This document shows positions 52,519 through 61,253 of a stretch of DNA of 64,000 bases, piece by piece (the first letter of the stretch is position 1; every line of letters begins with the position of its first letter). The notes beneath the pieces were generated by a model. The model had not been told where the DNA came from and did not search any database. It saw nothing but the letters and a program-made list of their open reading frames with translations. The position numbers and the translations under genes are program-made. Source of the DNA: Phycisphaerae bacterium (GTDB lineage Bacteria; Planctomycetota; Phycisphaerae; UBA1845; Fen-1342); contig JAJVHV010000003.1 of assembly GCA_022072445.1 (NCBI GenBank), positions 197,204 through 261,203 on the forward strand, read 5' to 3'.

Positions 52519-52830
52519 TCACTGCGCCGGCGGAACGTAGTTCGGAATCTCCTGCTCTTCCGCGAAGAAGAACGCCTCCATGAAGCGCAGCAGAATCGGG
52601 TTCGCCGCGTCCGACGTCGGGTCCAGCCGGAACTCGTTCACCACCATCACCTGGTGATCGATCCACATCTTCCACGCCTGCCACGAGACATTCTCGCGCA
52701 CGCGCTGCTCAAACGCCCGCCCCCCGATCAGCCGACACATCTTCAGCGCCTGCTCGCCCTCGATCGTGTCGTCATCAATCGCAGGCAGCTCCTGCTTCAA
52801 CTTCGCACATCGCACCATCGTCTGGGCCAT
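52519..52830 (-). CDS. YggX-like oxidative damage/Fe(2+)-trafficking protein
   Basis: 103-residue YggX-family protein. The N-terminal Cys (VRCAKLKQELPAI), ENVSWQAWKMWIDHQVMVVNEFRL and PILLRFMEAFFFAEEQE match the family, which protects or repairs iron-sulfur proteins from oxidative stress. Slightly longer than the usual 90. First gene of a four-gene run to 50520, and divergent from doxX. Confidence 0.88.
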   Translation of the reverse strand: MAQTMVRCAKLKQELPAIDDDTIEGEQALKMCRLIGGRAFEQRVRENVSWQAWKMWIDHQVMVVNEFRLDPTSDAANPILLRFMEAFFFAEEQEIPNYVPPAQ

Positions 52831-52935
52831 TCATCGATCTCCGTCGCGATCCCGCGTCAGGCAACACTAGCATAGTGCCCCGCCGCACCGGGACGAGCAA
52901 CTCCGGCCCCCCTTTTAACGCCAAATTCCGCTACG

Positions 52936-53625
52936 ATGAACCCCATGAGCGATACGTTCTCGACTCTCGGCGGTCGGCCACCCGTCGTGCGCCTGGTCTA
53001 CCGGGTGCCCGGCTTCCTGCTCTTTATTCTGTTCCTCCTGCGCATCGGTATCGGCTGGCACTTCTCCTACGAGGGCTACACCAAGGTTCGCGGCCCCGGC
53101 GCGTTCACCGCCGCCGGCTACCTGAAGGCCGCCCGTGGCCCATTCAAAGACTATTTCGTCAGCCTCGCCGGGCCGTGGGAGAAATTCGTCGCCCAGTTCA
53201 CAGGCTCGGCACACGCCGAACCGGCCACGACCAGCGCGCCCGCCAGCAGCCCGGCGCCCCCCGCGAGCCAACCCGCCGCTGTCGAGAATCCGCCCCAGCT
53301 CGTCGCCATCAACCTGATCATGAGCTGGGGAATGCTGCTGCTCGGCCTGCTCTTCATGCTCGGCTGGTGGACGCGCACCAGCGGCCTGCTGCTCATGCTC
53401 ATGCTCGCCATGTTCTATCTCTCCGCCCCGCCCTGGACCGCGGAGAAGCTGGCGTTCGAGGAAGGCAACTATCTCTTCATCAACAAGAACCTGATCGAGT
53501 TCCTCGCCACCGCTGCCGTCGCCTTCAGCGGCGTGTCGCGCACCTGGGGTCTCGACGCGTTCTCTCGTATCCGCCGCGAGCCGCGGCCCACCCGCGGCTC
53601 CGCCAAACCCGCGGAGACCACCTGA
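52936..53625 (+). CDS. DoxX-like membrane protein
   Basis: 229-residue membrane protein of the DoxX superfamily, four hydrophobic segments. The first is followed by WHFSYEGYTKVRGPGAF, and later ones read MLLLGLLFMLGWWTRTSGLLL and LIEFLATAAVAF. A Pro/Ala-rich loop (SPAPPASQPAAVENPPQ) sits between helices 1 and 2. Function of the family varies (redox or quinone-related). Two adjacent ATG starts (52936, 52945). It precedes the Gfo/Idh/MocA gene by 2 nt. Confidence 0.8.
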   Translation: MNPMSDTFSTLGGRPPVVRLVYRVPGFLLFILFLLRIGIGWHFSYEGYTKVRGPGAFTAAGYLKAARGPFKDYFVSLAGPWEKFVAQFTGSAHAEPATTSAPASSPAPPASQPAAVENPPQLVAINLIMSWGMLLLGLLFMLGWWTRTSGLLLMLMLAMFYLSAPPWTAEKLAFEEGNYLFINKNLIEFLATAAVAFSGVSRTWGLDAFSRIRREPRPTRGSAKPAETT

Positions 53626-53627
53626 CC

Positions 53628-54920
53628 ATGCTGAACGAAGAAAACCGCAAGATCGGCCGTCGCAATTTCCTCAAGGCTGTCGCCGCCGTCCCCGCGGCCG
53701 GCGCTTTCGCCTGGTCCGCCTTCAAAGTCGATCGCCCGCTCGCGGCCGGCATCATCGGCACCGGTGGCGAAGGCCGCGTGCTGATCGAGCAGACCAACAC
53801 GCAGCTCATGCGCTACGTCGCCGTCTGCGACATCTTCGAACCCAACCGCAAGAAGGGCGTCGCCAGTTGCCAGAAGGTCCAGCCCGACGTCGCGCCCCCG
53901 GCCGAATACGACGATTATCGCAAGCTGCTCGAACGCGACGACATCGAGGCTGTGCTCATCGCCACGCCGCTCTGGCTGCACGCTCCCATGACCATCGACG
54001 CGCTGAAAGCCGGCAAGCACGTGCTCTGCGAAAAGACCATGGCCTACAGCGTTCAGGCGTGCGACGAGATGGCCGCCGCCCAGAAAGCCAGCGGCAAAAT
54101 CCTCCAGATCGGACATCAGCGCCGCTACAACGAGCTCTACCGCAACGCCGTCCAGATGATCCGCTCCGGAGTGATCGGCGACGTCCACCACATCCGCGCC
54201 CTGTGGCATCGCAACGGCGACTGGCGCCGCGCCGTCCCACAGTCCTCCTTCGACCCCACGCCCCACGGCTACGCCGACCTCGAGCACCTCGTCAACTGGC
54301 GGCTTTACGCCAAGCACTCGCAGGGCCTCATGACCGAGCTCGGCAGCCACCAGGTCGACGTCGCCAACTGGATCAGCGGCGCCGAACCCACCGCCGTCAT
54401 GGCCAGCGGCGGCATCCAGCGCTACAAGGACGGCCGCGAGCTGAACGACCACGTCTATAACATCTTCGAATACCCCAACGGCCTCACCGTCACCTACTCG
54501 TCCATCCAAAGCAACGCGCTCGACAACTATTACGAGCAAGTCATGGGCACCAGGGGCACCGTCGTGCTCGCTGGCGAGGGCGAAGCCTTCCTCTTCATGG
54601 AAGGCAAAGACGCCGCCGCATCCAAGGCCACCGAAGTCGCCGTCAGCACGACGGCCGCGGGCGGCCCGGTGATGGAAGCCTCCGCCTCGCGCGCCGCCGA
54701 CGCCGGCAGCGGGGCCGCCGTCGGCAGCGCCTCGGCGGGCTACAGCAGCCTGATTCCCTATCGCAACGAGCTGGAAGGATTCGTCTACAGCGTCCGCACC
54801 GGCGAACCGCCGCTTTGCTCCGCCGCCGAGGGTCGCCGCGCGGCGCGGGCCGTCCTCGCCGCCAACCAGGCGATGGAGCGCCACCAGCGCGTCGCGATCG
54901 ACACACCGCCGCAGGCTTAG
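53628..54920 (+). CDS. Gfo/Idh/MocA family oxidoreductase, Tat-exported
   Basis: 430-residue NAD(P)-dependent oxidoreductase family protein. The Tat signal is RRNFLKAVAAVPAAGAFAW. A Rossmann motif GIIGTGGEG follows. The family EKP motif appears as CEKTMAY, keeping Lys but with Thr for Pro. HALWHRNGDWRR-like and LVNWRLYAKHSQG segments lie in the catalytic domain. An Ala/Ser-rich stretch at ~345-365 breaks the C-terminal domain. Such genes are abundant in planctomycetes and act on sugar-like substrates; no specific one can be assigned. Confidence 0.88.
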   Translation: MLNEENRKIGRRNFLKAVAAVPAAGAFAWSAFKVDRPLAAGIIGTGGEGRVLIEQTNTQLMRYVAVCDIFEPNRKKGVASCQKVQPDVAPPAEYDDYRKLLERDDIEAVLIATPLWLHAPMTIDALKAGKHVLCEKTMAYSVQACDEMAAAQKASGKILQIGHQRRYNELYRNAVQMIRSGVIGDVHHIRALWHRNGDWRRAVPQSSFDPTPHGYADLEHLVNWRLYAKHSQGLMTELGSHQVDVANWISGAEPTAVMASGGIQRYKDGRELNDHVYNIFEYPNGLTVTYSSIQSNALDNYYEQVMGTRGTVVLAGEGEAFLFMEGKDAAASKATEVAVSTTAAGGPVMEASASRAADAGSGAAVGSASAGYSSLIPYRNELEGFVYSVRTGEPPLCSAAEGRRAARAVLAANQAMERHQRVAIDTPPQA

Positions 54921-54959
54921 CGGGGTTCGTACTCAGCCCGGTTTGACGTGCTGCAACCT

Positions 54960-55931
54960 ATGCCGCCAGGATCAGCGACGCCCCTACCCAAAGCAATCGT
55001 CGGCATGATCCACGTCGGCGCGCTGCCCGGCACACCGCGCGCCGCGCGCTCGATCGCCGATCTCGCCCGCCGCGCCGTCGCCGACGCCCGCCTCCTCGCC
55101 GCCGCCGGCTTCGACGCCGCCATCGTCGAAAACATGCACGACCTGCCCTACCTCAACGGCGCCGTCGGCCCAGAAATCGTCGCCGCCATGACTGCCGTCT
55201 CGCAGCGCGTCCGCGACGCCTGCCCGCGGCTGCGCCTCGGCGTCCAGATTCTCGCGGCGGCGAATCGCGAGGCACTCGCCGTCGCCCTGGCTGCCGGCGC
55301 CGACTTCGTCCGCGTCGAGAACTTCGTCTTCGCCCACGTGGCCGACGAGGGCCTGATGCCGCAGGCCCACGCCGGCCCGCTCCTGCGCTACCGCCGAGCC
55401 ATCGCCGCCGACCACATTCAGATCGTGGCCGACCTCAAGAAAAAACATGCCAGCCACGCCCTCACCGCCGACCTGACCATCGCCGCCGCCAGCGCCGCCG
55501 CCCAGTTCGCCGGCGCCGACGCGATCGTCATCACCGGCGGCGCGACCGGCCAGCCTGCCGACGTCGACGACGTTGCCGACGCCCGCGCCGCGCTGCACGG
55601 CGAACTCACGCACGCGGCCGCAGCACTGCGCGAAGACCGCACCCGCGCACCCGCAGCGCAGCGCGGCGACCGCGCCCACGCAGCCCCGGCGATGCGCCGC
55701 GACCCCGCCCGCGCACCCGCCGCGACGCGCGGCGGCCCCGCCAACGTACCCGCCACTATTCCGCTCTACGTCGGTTCCGGCATCACCAGCGCCAACATCG
55801 CGCAGTTCTGGGACTTCGCCGACGGCTTCATCGTCGGCTCGTCGCTCAAACGCTCCGGCCACTGGTCCCAACCGCTCGACCCCCGCCGCCTCCGCACGTT
55901 CATGTCCGCCGTCACCCGCCTCCGCCGCTGA
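54960..55931 (+). CDS. BtpA/SgcQ family protein with internal repeat insertion
   Basis: 323-residue TIM-barrel protein of the BtpA (photosystem I biogenesis in cyanobacteria)/SgcQ type. Motifs: IVGMIHVGALPGTP, GFDAAIVENMHDLPYLNG, GADFVRVENFVFAHVADEG, IVADLKKKHASHAL and PLYVGSGITSANIAQF. Function in non-photosynthetic bacteria is unknown; it is often taken as an aldolase or phosphoribosyl-binding-like fold. Five 11-residue repeats (55590-55754) break the region before the GSGIT strand. GTG 54948 is an alternative start. Follows the Gfo/Idh/MocA gene by 39 nt. Confidence 0.85.
   Translation: MPPGSATPLPKAIVGMIHVGALPGTPRAARSIADLARRAVADARLLAAAGFDAAIVENMHDLPYLNGAVGPEIVAAMTAVSQRVRDACPRLRLGVQILAAANREALAVALAAGADFVRVENFVFAHVADEGLMPQAHAGPLLRYRRAIAADHIQIVADLKKKHASHALTADLTIAAASAAAQFAGADAIVITGGATGQPADVDDVADARAALHGELTHAAAALREDRTRAPAAQRGDRAHAAPAMRRDPARAPAATRGGPANVPATIPLYVGSGITSANIAQFWDFADGFIVGSSLKRSGHWSQPLDPRRLRTFMSAVTRLRR
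55590..55754 (+). repeat. Five in-frame 33-nt repeats inside the BtpA-like gene
   Basis: Units encode ALHGELTHAAA, ALREDRTRAPA, AQRGDRAHAAP, AMRRDPARAPA and ATRGGPANVPA. The repeat phase coincides with codons, keeping the enzyme in frame. Similarity is higher at the codon positions for Ala, Arg and Pro. Confidence 0.85.
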
Positions 55932-56364
55932 CGCGTGCAGGCTCGATCAACGCCGCCTCCTCCTGCGCGGATGTTGATGATGAATGTTGATGATGTAGCA
56001 CAACCGCCCTCGGCTGTGTTGAGCCTGTCGAGAGCAGCCGCCCCGGGCTGCGTCGCGTTTGTCGAGAGCAGCCGCCCCGGCTGCACTCCCATCCCCGCCC
56101 GCGTATCCCCACGCCGGTTGACCTCCGACGATATCCATCCGAACACGAAGCACCAGCATGCGCGCATTCTGCAACGGGCTGCACGCATCCTGCCCGCGAA
56201 GCGTCCCACAAAATCCGCCGAATTCGCTTGCCAAAAAAAAACCACCGGAGTTACTGTCAATGTATGCGACTCGTGGGGAGCATCGCATTCGGGCTGGTCG
56301 GCGCTGCGATCGCGGCGTGGTTGCCGGGGACGCCGTCGAAACACTGGTGTGTCTACGTGATTCC
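55932..56364. other. Intergenic region with clustered family B palindromes
   Basis: 433 nt. Family B related repeats run from 55997 to 56088: GCACAACCGCCCTCGGCTGTG, then two copies of GTCGAGAGCAGCCGCCCC. An A9 run lies at 56232-56240. GGAG at 56247-56250 precedes two overlapping ATGs (56260 and 56264); see the possible small ORF in findings. No RNA gene recognised. Confidence 0.6.
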
Positions 56365-57783
56365 ATGCAATTGCGAATAGCGTGCGAGTTCCTGATCGTC
56401 GCTGCACTGTGCGTCTCACAGGAAACCACGTTTCTCAGGCCGTCCGCGCTGATGGCAATGGAGCAGGCCAGGACGGGCATTTCCCGCGCCGACATCAACT
56501 GGACAATCGCCCATCCACGGGAGACGACCGGCGCCCAGGGAAAACCGATGCACTACCGAACCGTGATTGTCGATTCGCGCATCGCCGAATTCAATAATGG
56601 CACAGACGACGGCGTCACGGCCGAGACCGAGGACGGCGCGCCCGTGCGCGGCCAACTGCTGGCGCTCTATGCCCCCGGTCAACGCTGGGAGTTTAGCGAG
56701 CGAAGCCTTACCGGCGACTTATGGGAGGATAATCGGCCAACGAACGTCGCTGACGTTCGCTGCGTTGGGCTCCTACCGCGACCAGCGCTCGTCGATGGAG
56801 ATCCAGGCGAAACGCTGTGGAAGTACCCCAAGCAGCAGAATGTGCCCCGCCGCTACCGCCAGAAGCAGGTTGGTGAGGTTTTCGAAGTGGACATGCTTGT
56901 GCCCGACGAATCCCGCATCGTTCGCTGGATCATCGATCCAAGGGTCGGATGGAATCCGACGCGCTGTCAGGCGATTGAGGACGGCCGCGTCGCCGCCGAA
57001 TCAGTCACCGAGTACGGCGAATTCAATGGAACCTGGCTGCCCGTTGCGTGCTCGTACTTCAATGGCAAGGGCGAGCTGATCACGTGCGTCGAAGTGCAGG
57101 GCGCGAAAATCAACACACCCGATATTCCCGAATTCCTTGAACCTGAATTCATCGGACTCGAGCCGGGAATTCACGTGTCATCACGCAAGCACGGCGCCAT
57201 GACGTACGCCGGCCAGGGACGCCTCGTCACCCACGACGAATATCGCGAATTGGTCGCCGACGGACAAATCAAGACCAGCCAGCGATTGAGCGAGTTCGTC
57301 ACACGCCTCGAGCGCGAATACTGGGAGCGCAAGGCCGCCGAGTACGCCGCGGGGCAGACCGCGGCCGCGACGCCCGACGTAATTCCCGCCGGCGTGACGA
57401 CCAGCCGGCCGGCGCGGCCGGTGACATCGGCGCCAACCCCGGCGACGGACGACTGGGAGCGCTACACGCGCGACTTCATCGCGCGCTACAAACTCGACGA
57501 AGGCCAGACCAACAGCGCCATGCGCATCCTGCGCGACTGCCAGCAGCAGCGCGACCACTACTTGCGCGTGCAGAAGTCGCGCCTCGAAGCACTGGAGCAC
57601 AAGGCCGCCGAAGGCGACGAAAGCGTCCGCCAGAAGGCGCGCGACGAGTTGGCGCGCGTCCGCAAGCCTGTGGACGAAATCTTCGAAAAGCGCCTCAAGC
57701 CCGCGCTCGAAAAACTCCCGACCCGCGCCCAACGGCAGGCAGTCAACGAACCTGCCGCCGAAACCACGCCGGGCAAGTCGTAG
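56365..57783 (+). CDS. Exported protein of unknown function with C-terminal coiled coil
   Basis: 472 residues from ATG 56365; the first helix (IACEFLIVAALCVSQETTF) is probably a signal peptide. The start is unsure: an in-frame ATG at 56260 has GGAG upstream, whereas 56365 does not. The middle is beta-rich (WIIDPRVGWNPTRCQAIEDGR, GTWLPVACSYFNGKGELITC). The C-terminal ~115 residues are charged helix (DYLRVQKSRLEALEHKAAEG-like, DELARVRKPVDEIFEKRLK). No known domain. Resembles secreted planctomycete proteins of unknown role. Confidence 0.7.
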   Translation: MQLRIACEFLIVAALCVSQETTFLRPSALMAMEQARTGISRADINWTIAHPRETTGAQGKPMHYRTVIVDSRIAEFNNGTDDGVTAETEDGAPVRGQLLALYAPGQRWEFSERSLTGDLWEDNRPTNVADVRCVGLLPRPALVDGDPGETLWKYPKQQNVPRRYRQKQVGEVFEVDMLVPDESRIVRWIIDPRVGWNPTRCQAIEDGRVAAESVTEYGEFNGTWLPVACSYFNGKGELITCVEVQGAKINTPDIPEFLEPEFIGLEPGIHVSSRKHGAMTYAGQGRLVTHDEYRELVADGQIKTSQRLSEFVTRLEREYWERKAAEYAAGQTAAATPDVIPAGVTTSRPARPVTSAPTPATDDWERYTRDFIARYKLDEGQTNSAMRILRDCQQQRDHYLRVQKSRLEALEHKAAEGDESVRQKARDELARVRKPVDEIFEKRLKPALEKLPTRAQRQAVNEPAAETTPGKS

Positions 57784-57819
57784 TGACGTGCGGCCCATAA
57801 CGCTCTCGTAACCTACCAA

Positions 57820-57845
57820 AAAATAATGAGTTATACGATAATCGC
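57820..57845. promoter_or_regulatory. Possible Fur-like operator upstream of feoA
   Basis: AATAATGAGTTATA followed by CGATAATCG has some resemblance to the Fur box (GATAATGATAATC type), and lies 10-35 nt before the feoA -35 box. The match is partial, so it is only a candidate. Confidence 0.3.
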
Positions 57846-57853
57846 CGCATAAC

Positions 57854-57882
57854 TTGCTCGCCTGCCCAATTCGTTGTATTAT
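57854..57882 (+). promoter_or_regulatory. Sigma70-type promoter of feoAB
   Basis: TTGCTC (57854-57859) and TATTAT (57877-57882), 17 nt apart. The message would start near 57889, giving a leader of about 54 nt to ATG 57943. Confidence 0.6.
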
Positions 57883-57942
57883 TTATAAAGCAACTGCATG
57901 CGTTCCATACACGTTGCCACGACGCTCAATCGGAGCAACCGA

Positions 57943-58167
57943 ATGTCGCTGCTCAACGCACCCACCGCCCGCCGAATGCGAGTCACCGCCGTCCGCAGCC
58001 GCAACGCCGCCTCATTCCGCCTCATGGAAATGGGTCTCATCGAAGGCGCCGAAGTGACCGTCCTGCGCCGCGCTCCCCTCGGCGACCCCATGCACGTTCG
58101 AGTCGGCGACTCCGAGCTCTCGCTGCGAAACGCCGATGCCGAGTCGATCGACGTTGCACCCTTCTGA
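57943..58167 (+). CDS. feoA: Ferrous iron transport protein A
   Basis: 74-residue cytoplasmic SH3-like FeoA. The pattern MRVTAVRSRNAASFRLMEMGLIEGAEVTVLRRAPLGDP ending in LSLRNADAESIDV is typical. ATG 57943 is favoured because GGAG lies 7 nt upstream; ATG 57898 would leave almost no leader after the likely start site. It overlaps feoB by 32 nt. Confidence 0.92.
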   Translation: MSLLNAPTARRMRVTAVRSRNAASFRLMEMGLIEGAEVTVLRRAPLGDPMHVRVGDSELSLRNADAESIDVAPF

Positions 58168-60328
58168 CGCGCCGTCAGCCCCATCCCACCACCACGCGAC
58201 GAACCCCCGCGCCGCCGCGGCCCGAATTGCGCTGGTCGGAAACCCCAACACCGGCAAGACCACGCTCTTCAACGCCCTCACCGGCTTCCGCCGCCACGTC
58301 GCGAACTACCCCGGCGTCACGGTCGAAGTCGCGCACGGCACGATCACCGGCACGTCCGTCGAGCTGCTCGATCTTCCCGGTTCCTACAGCCTCGCCGCCA
58401 ACTCGCCCGACGAAGCCGTCCTGCTCGACGCGCTCTGCGGACGAATACCGGGCCAGCCGCCGCCCGACGCGATTCTCGCGATCGTCGACGCCTCGGTCCT
58501 GCCGCGCAACCTCTACCTCCTCAGCCAGGTCCTCGAAATCGGTCTGCCCGTCGTCATCGCCCTCAACATGATCGACGTCGCCCAGTCCCGCGGCGTCGCC
58601 ATCGACGCCCCCGAGCTCTCGCACCGCCTGGGCGTGCCAGTGGTTCCTGTCGTCGCGACCGACCCGCGCACGCTTCCGCCGCTCATCGACCTGCTGCGCG
58701 CCGCCCTGCCGGGGCAACGCACCGCGGCGTCCGGCCCCGAACTCCCCGCCGACCTGACGCGCCTGCGCGCTGCGCTCCCCGCCGCCCCCAATCCCGCCAT
58801 CGCCTTGCGTGTGCTGCTCGACCGCGACGGCGCCGCGCCGCGCGCCTACCTCGCCGCCGGCGGCTCGCGCGCCGCCCTCGACGCCGCCCGCCGCCAGCTC
58901 GACGATCAGCACATCGACGTCGCCGCCGAAGTTCGCGCGCGTTACGCCTGGATCGGCCGCCTGCTCGACGGCGTCGTGACGCGCCCGCCGCAGCCCGTCA
59001 CCACCTGGACCGCGCGGCTCGACTGGTTGCTCACGCATCGCGTCTGGGGCGCGCTCGTCCTGGCGCTGGTGCTCTTCGTCCTCTTTCAGTCCATCTTCCG
59101 CTGGTCGCAGCCGCTCATGGATTTCATCAGCGACCGGCTGATGGGCTCGCTCGCCGCGCTCGCCACCGTCGCGCTCCCGGAGGGCGCCGTGCGCAGCCTG
59201 CTGGTCGACGGGCTCATCGCCGGCGTGGGCGGCGTGCTGGTCTTCCTGCCGCAGATCATGATTCTCTTCGGCCTGATCGCCATTCTCGAGGACAGCGGCT
59301 ACATCGCCCGCGCCGCCTTCATGGTCGATCGCATCATGCGCGCCGCCGGCCTCAGCGGCCGCTCCTTCATCCCGCTGCTCTCGTCGTTCGCCTGCGCCGT
59401 CCCCGCCATCATGGGCGCCCGCGTCATCGCCGACCGCCGCGATCGCATCGTCACCATCCTGATCGCCCCTTTCATGAGCTGCTCGGCCCGCCTGCCCGTC
59501 TATGTGCTCATGACCTCCGCTTTCATCCCCGACCGATACTTCCTCGGCGGTTGGATCGGGCTGCGCGGACTGGTGATGATGGGCATGTACCTCATCGGCG
59601 TCGTGGTCGCCATCCCGGTCGCCTGGCTTCTGAAGAAGACGGTGCTGGCCGGCCCGCCGCCCGGTTTCGTCCTCGAGCTGCCGACCTATAAGTTGCCGCG
59701 GCTGCGGGCCGTCTGGCAGCGCATGTCGCATGCCGGCGCCCACTTCATTTCCCGTGCCGGCACCGTCATCCTCGCGGTCAGCATCGCGGTTTGGGCGCTG
59801 GCGTACTTTCCGCGCTCCGCGACGACCGAGCAGCGCGTCCGCGCCACAGCCGTCGCCGCCGGCTGGGACGAATCCCGCACCGACGCCGCCCTCCAGGCCG
59901 AGTTTGCGCGCCATAGTTTTCTCGGACGCATCGGCCGCGCGCTCGAGCCCGCCATCCGCCCGATCGGGTGGGATTGGCGCATCGGGGCGGCGATCGTCGC
60001 GTCGTTTCCGGCCCGCGAGGTGGTCGTCAGCTCGCTGGGGACGATCTTCAGCCTCGGGCACGACGCCGACGAAGCGGACCTGCGTGGCGCGCTGGCCGCC
60101 GCGACCTGGTCCGATAGCGGCCGCCCGCTGTTCACGGTTTCGTCGGCGTTGGCGCTGATGGTTTTTTTCGCGCTGTGCGCCCAGTGCGCCAGCACGCTGG
60201 TAATGATCGGACGTGAGACCGGAAACTGGCTCTGGCCGGTGGCGTCGTTTTCGTTCATGACCGCCGTCGCCTACGTCGCCGCCCTGCTGACCGCGGTTAT
60301 CGCCCGCGGGCTGGGCTGTGACGGCTGA
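58136..60328 (+). CDS. feoB: Ferrous iron transporter B
   Basis: 730-residue Fe(II) permease with N-terminal G domain. G1 GNPNTGKTTLFN at residues 35-46, G3 DLPGSYSL and G4 NMID are all present, so GTP binding is expected. The membrane part contains the gate motif SFACAVPAIMGARVIAD and a long series of helices. It starts inside the feoA gene (32-nt overlap). Together they import ferrous iron, mainly under low oxygen. Confidence 0.96.
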   Translation: MPSRSTLHPSDAPSAPSHHHATNPRAAAARIALVGNPNTGKTTLFNALTGFRRHVANYPGVTVEVAHGTITGTSVELLDLPGSYSLAANSPDEAVLLDALCGRIPGQPPPDAILAIVDASVLPRNLYLLSQVLEIGLPVVIALNMIDVAQSRGVAIDAPELSHRLGVPVVPVVATDPRTLPPLIDLLRAALPGQRTAASGPELPADLTRLRAALPAAPNPAIALRVLLDRDGAAPRAYLAAGGSRAALDAARRQLDDQHIDVAAEVRARYAWIGRLLDGVVTRPPQPVTTWTARLDWLLTHRVWGALVLALVLFVLFQSIFRWSQPLMDFISDRLMGSLAALATVALPEGAVRSLLVDGLIAGVGGVLVFLPQIMILFGLIAILEDSGYIARAAFMVDRIMRAAGLSGRSFIPLLSSFACAVPAIMGARVIADRRDRIVTILIAPFMSCSARLPVYVLMTSAFIPDRYFLGGWIGLRGLVMMGMYLIGVVVAIPVAWLLKKTVLAGPPPGFVLELPTYKLPRLRAVWQRMSHAGAHFISRAGTVILAVSIAVWALAYFPRSATTEQRVRATAVAAGWDESRTDAALQAEFARHSFLGRIGRALEPAIRPIGWDWRIGAAIVASFPAREVVVSSLGTIFSLGHDADEADLRGALAAATWSDSGRPLFTVSSALALMVFFALCAQCASTLVMIGRETGNWLWPVASFSFMTAVAYVAALLTAVIARGLGCDG

Positions 60329-60459
60329 CGGGCGGCACTTCTTCTCGGACTTCCTTGCGTACCTAGAATTTTTATCAATAGGAGTTGAACGGCTCGCCGC
60401 AGCACGCTACGATCCACCGCAGCAGCTTGCGCTTTCGAGCGATGCGGAGGGGACCCAGC

Positions 60460-61101
60460 GTGAAGTGGACACGACTACTCGGATTTCTTGTCCTGGCGTT
60501 CGCCGCCGGTCTGCCCGCCTGGGCCGACATGTACGGCTTCACCAACATCACCCACAACAATGCCAGCGACGCTGCCGCCGGCGAAGCGCAGCTCTCGTTC
60601 AACGTCAGCGACCTGGGCGGCGGGCTAATCCAGTTCGAGTTCCTCAACGTCGGCCAACTGCTGATGTCCATCACCGACATCTACTTTGACGACAACAAGC
60701 ACGACACCTTCGCCAACATCTCCGCCATCACCAACGGCTCAGGCGTTTCGTTCAGCGTCGGCGCCCGCCCGCGCGACCTGCCCGGCGGCAATGCCGTCAA
60801 TTTCGAGACCACGCCCGGCCTGTCCGCCGACTCGAACTCACCGGTGCAGTCCAACGGCGTCAACCCCGGCGAGTTCGTCCGCTTGCGGCTGGCACTCAAA
60901 CAGGGTCTCACGTTTGCCGACGTGATCGCGCGGCTCAACTCCGCCGCCCTGCGCGTCGGAATCCACGTTCAGGGATTCGACTGCGGCGGCAGCGAGTCAT
61001 TCGTCAACAACCCCGGTCCGCCGCCCGTCCCCGCCCCCGCCGCCGCACTCCTCGGCGCCGTCGGGCTGATCGTCGCCCGTCGCTGGCGCGAATCGATCTG
61101 A
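60460..61101 (+). CDS. Secreted protein with PEP-CTERM-like sorting tail
   Basis: 213 residues. The signal peptide is VKWTRLLGFLVLAFAAGLPAWA. The mature part is beta-rich. The end (VPAPAAALLGAVGLIVARRW) has the Pro-rich motif, hydrophobic helix and basic tail of a PEP-CTERM-type exosortase signal, though VPAP replaces the usual PEP. GTG 60460 is favoured because GGAGGGG lies 7 nt upstream. Function unknown; likely exported and anchored or released at the cell surface. Confidence 0.75.
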   Translation: MKWTRLLGFLVLAFAAGLPAWADMYGFTNITHNNASDAAAGEAQLSFNVSDLGGGLIQFEFLNVGQLLMSITDIYFDDNKHDTFANISAITNGSGVSFSVGARPRDLPGGNAVNFETTPGLSADSNSPVQSNGVNPGEFVRLRLALKQGLTFADVIARLNSAALRVGIHVQGFDCGGSESFVNNPGPPPVPAPAAALLGAVGLIVARRWRESI

Positions 61102-61253
61102 CCGTCGCGCCGTGCATCGCGACGCGCGGCCGCGGGGCGGGCGCGCAAGGTGCGCGAATTTCTCCGCCGGCCGTTTCTTGAATCGGCCGCGCCCTGCTAT
61201 GATGAGTGTTGCGGGCGGTTGTTCCGGTCCCGGCAGACAGGAGTTCACGCGTC

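Noticed and set aside
55590-55754. CRISPR-like array
   Set aside because: Units are contiguous and in frame inside a coding sequence, with no spacers.
58175-60061. 628-residue minus-strand open frame opposite feoB
   Set aside because: Antisense shadow with Asp/Gly/Arg-rich low-complexity product.
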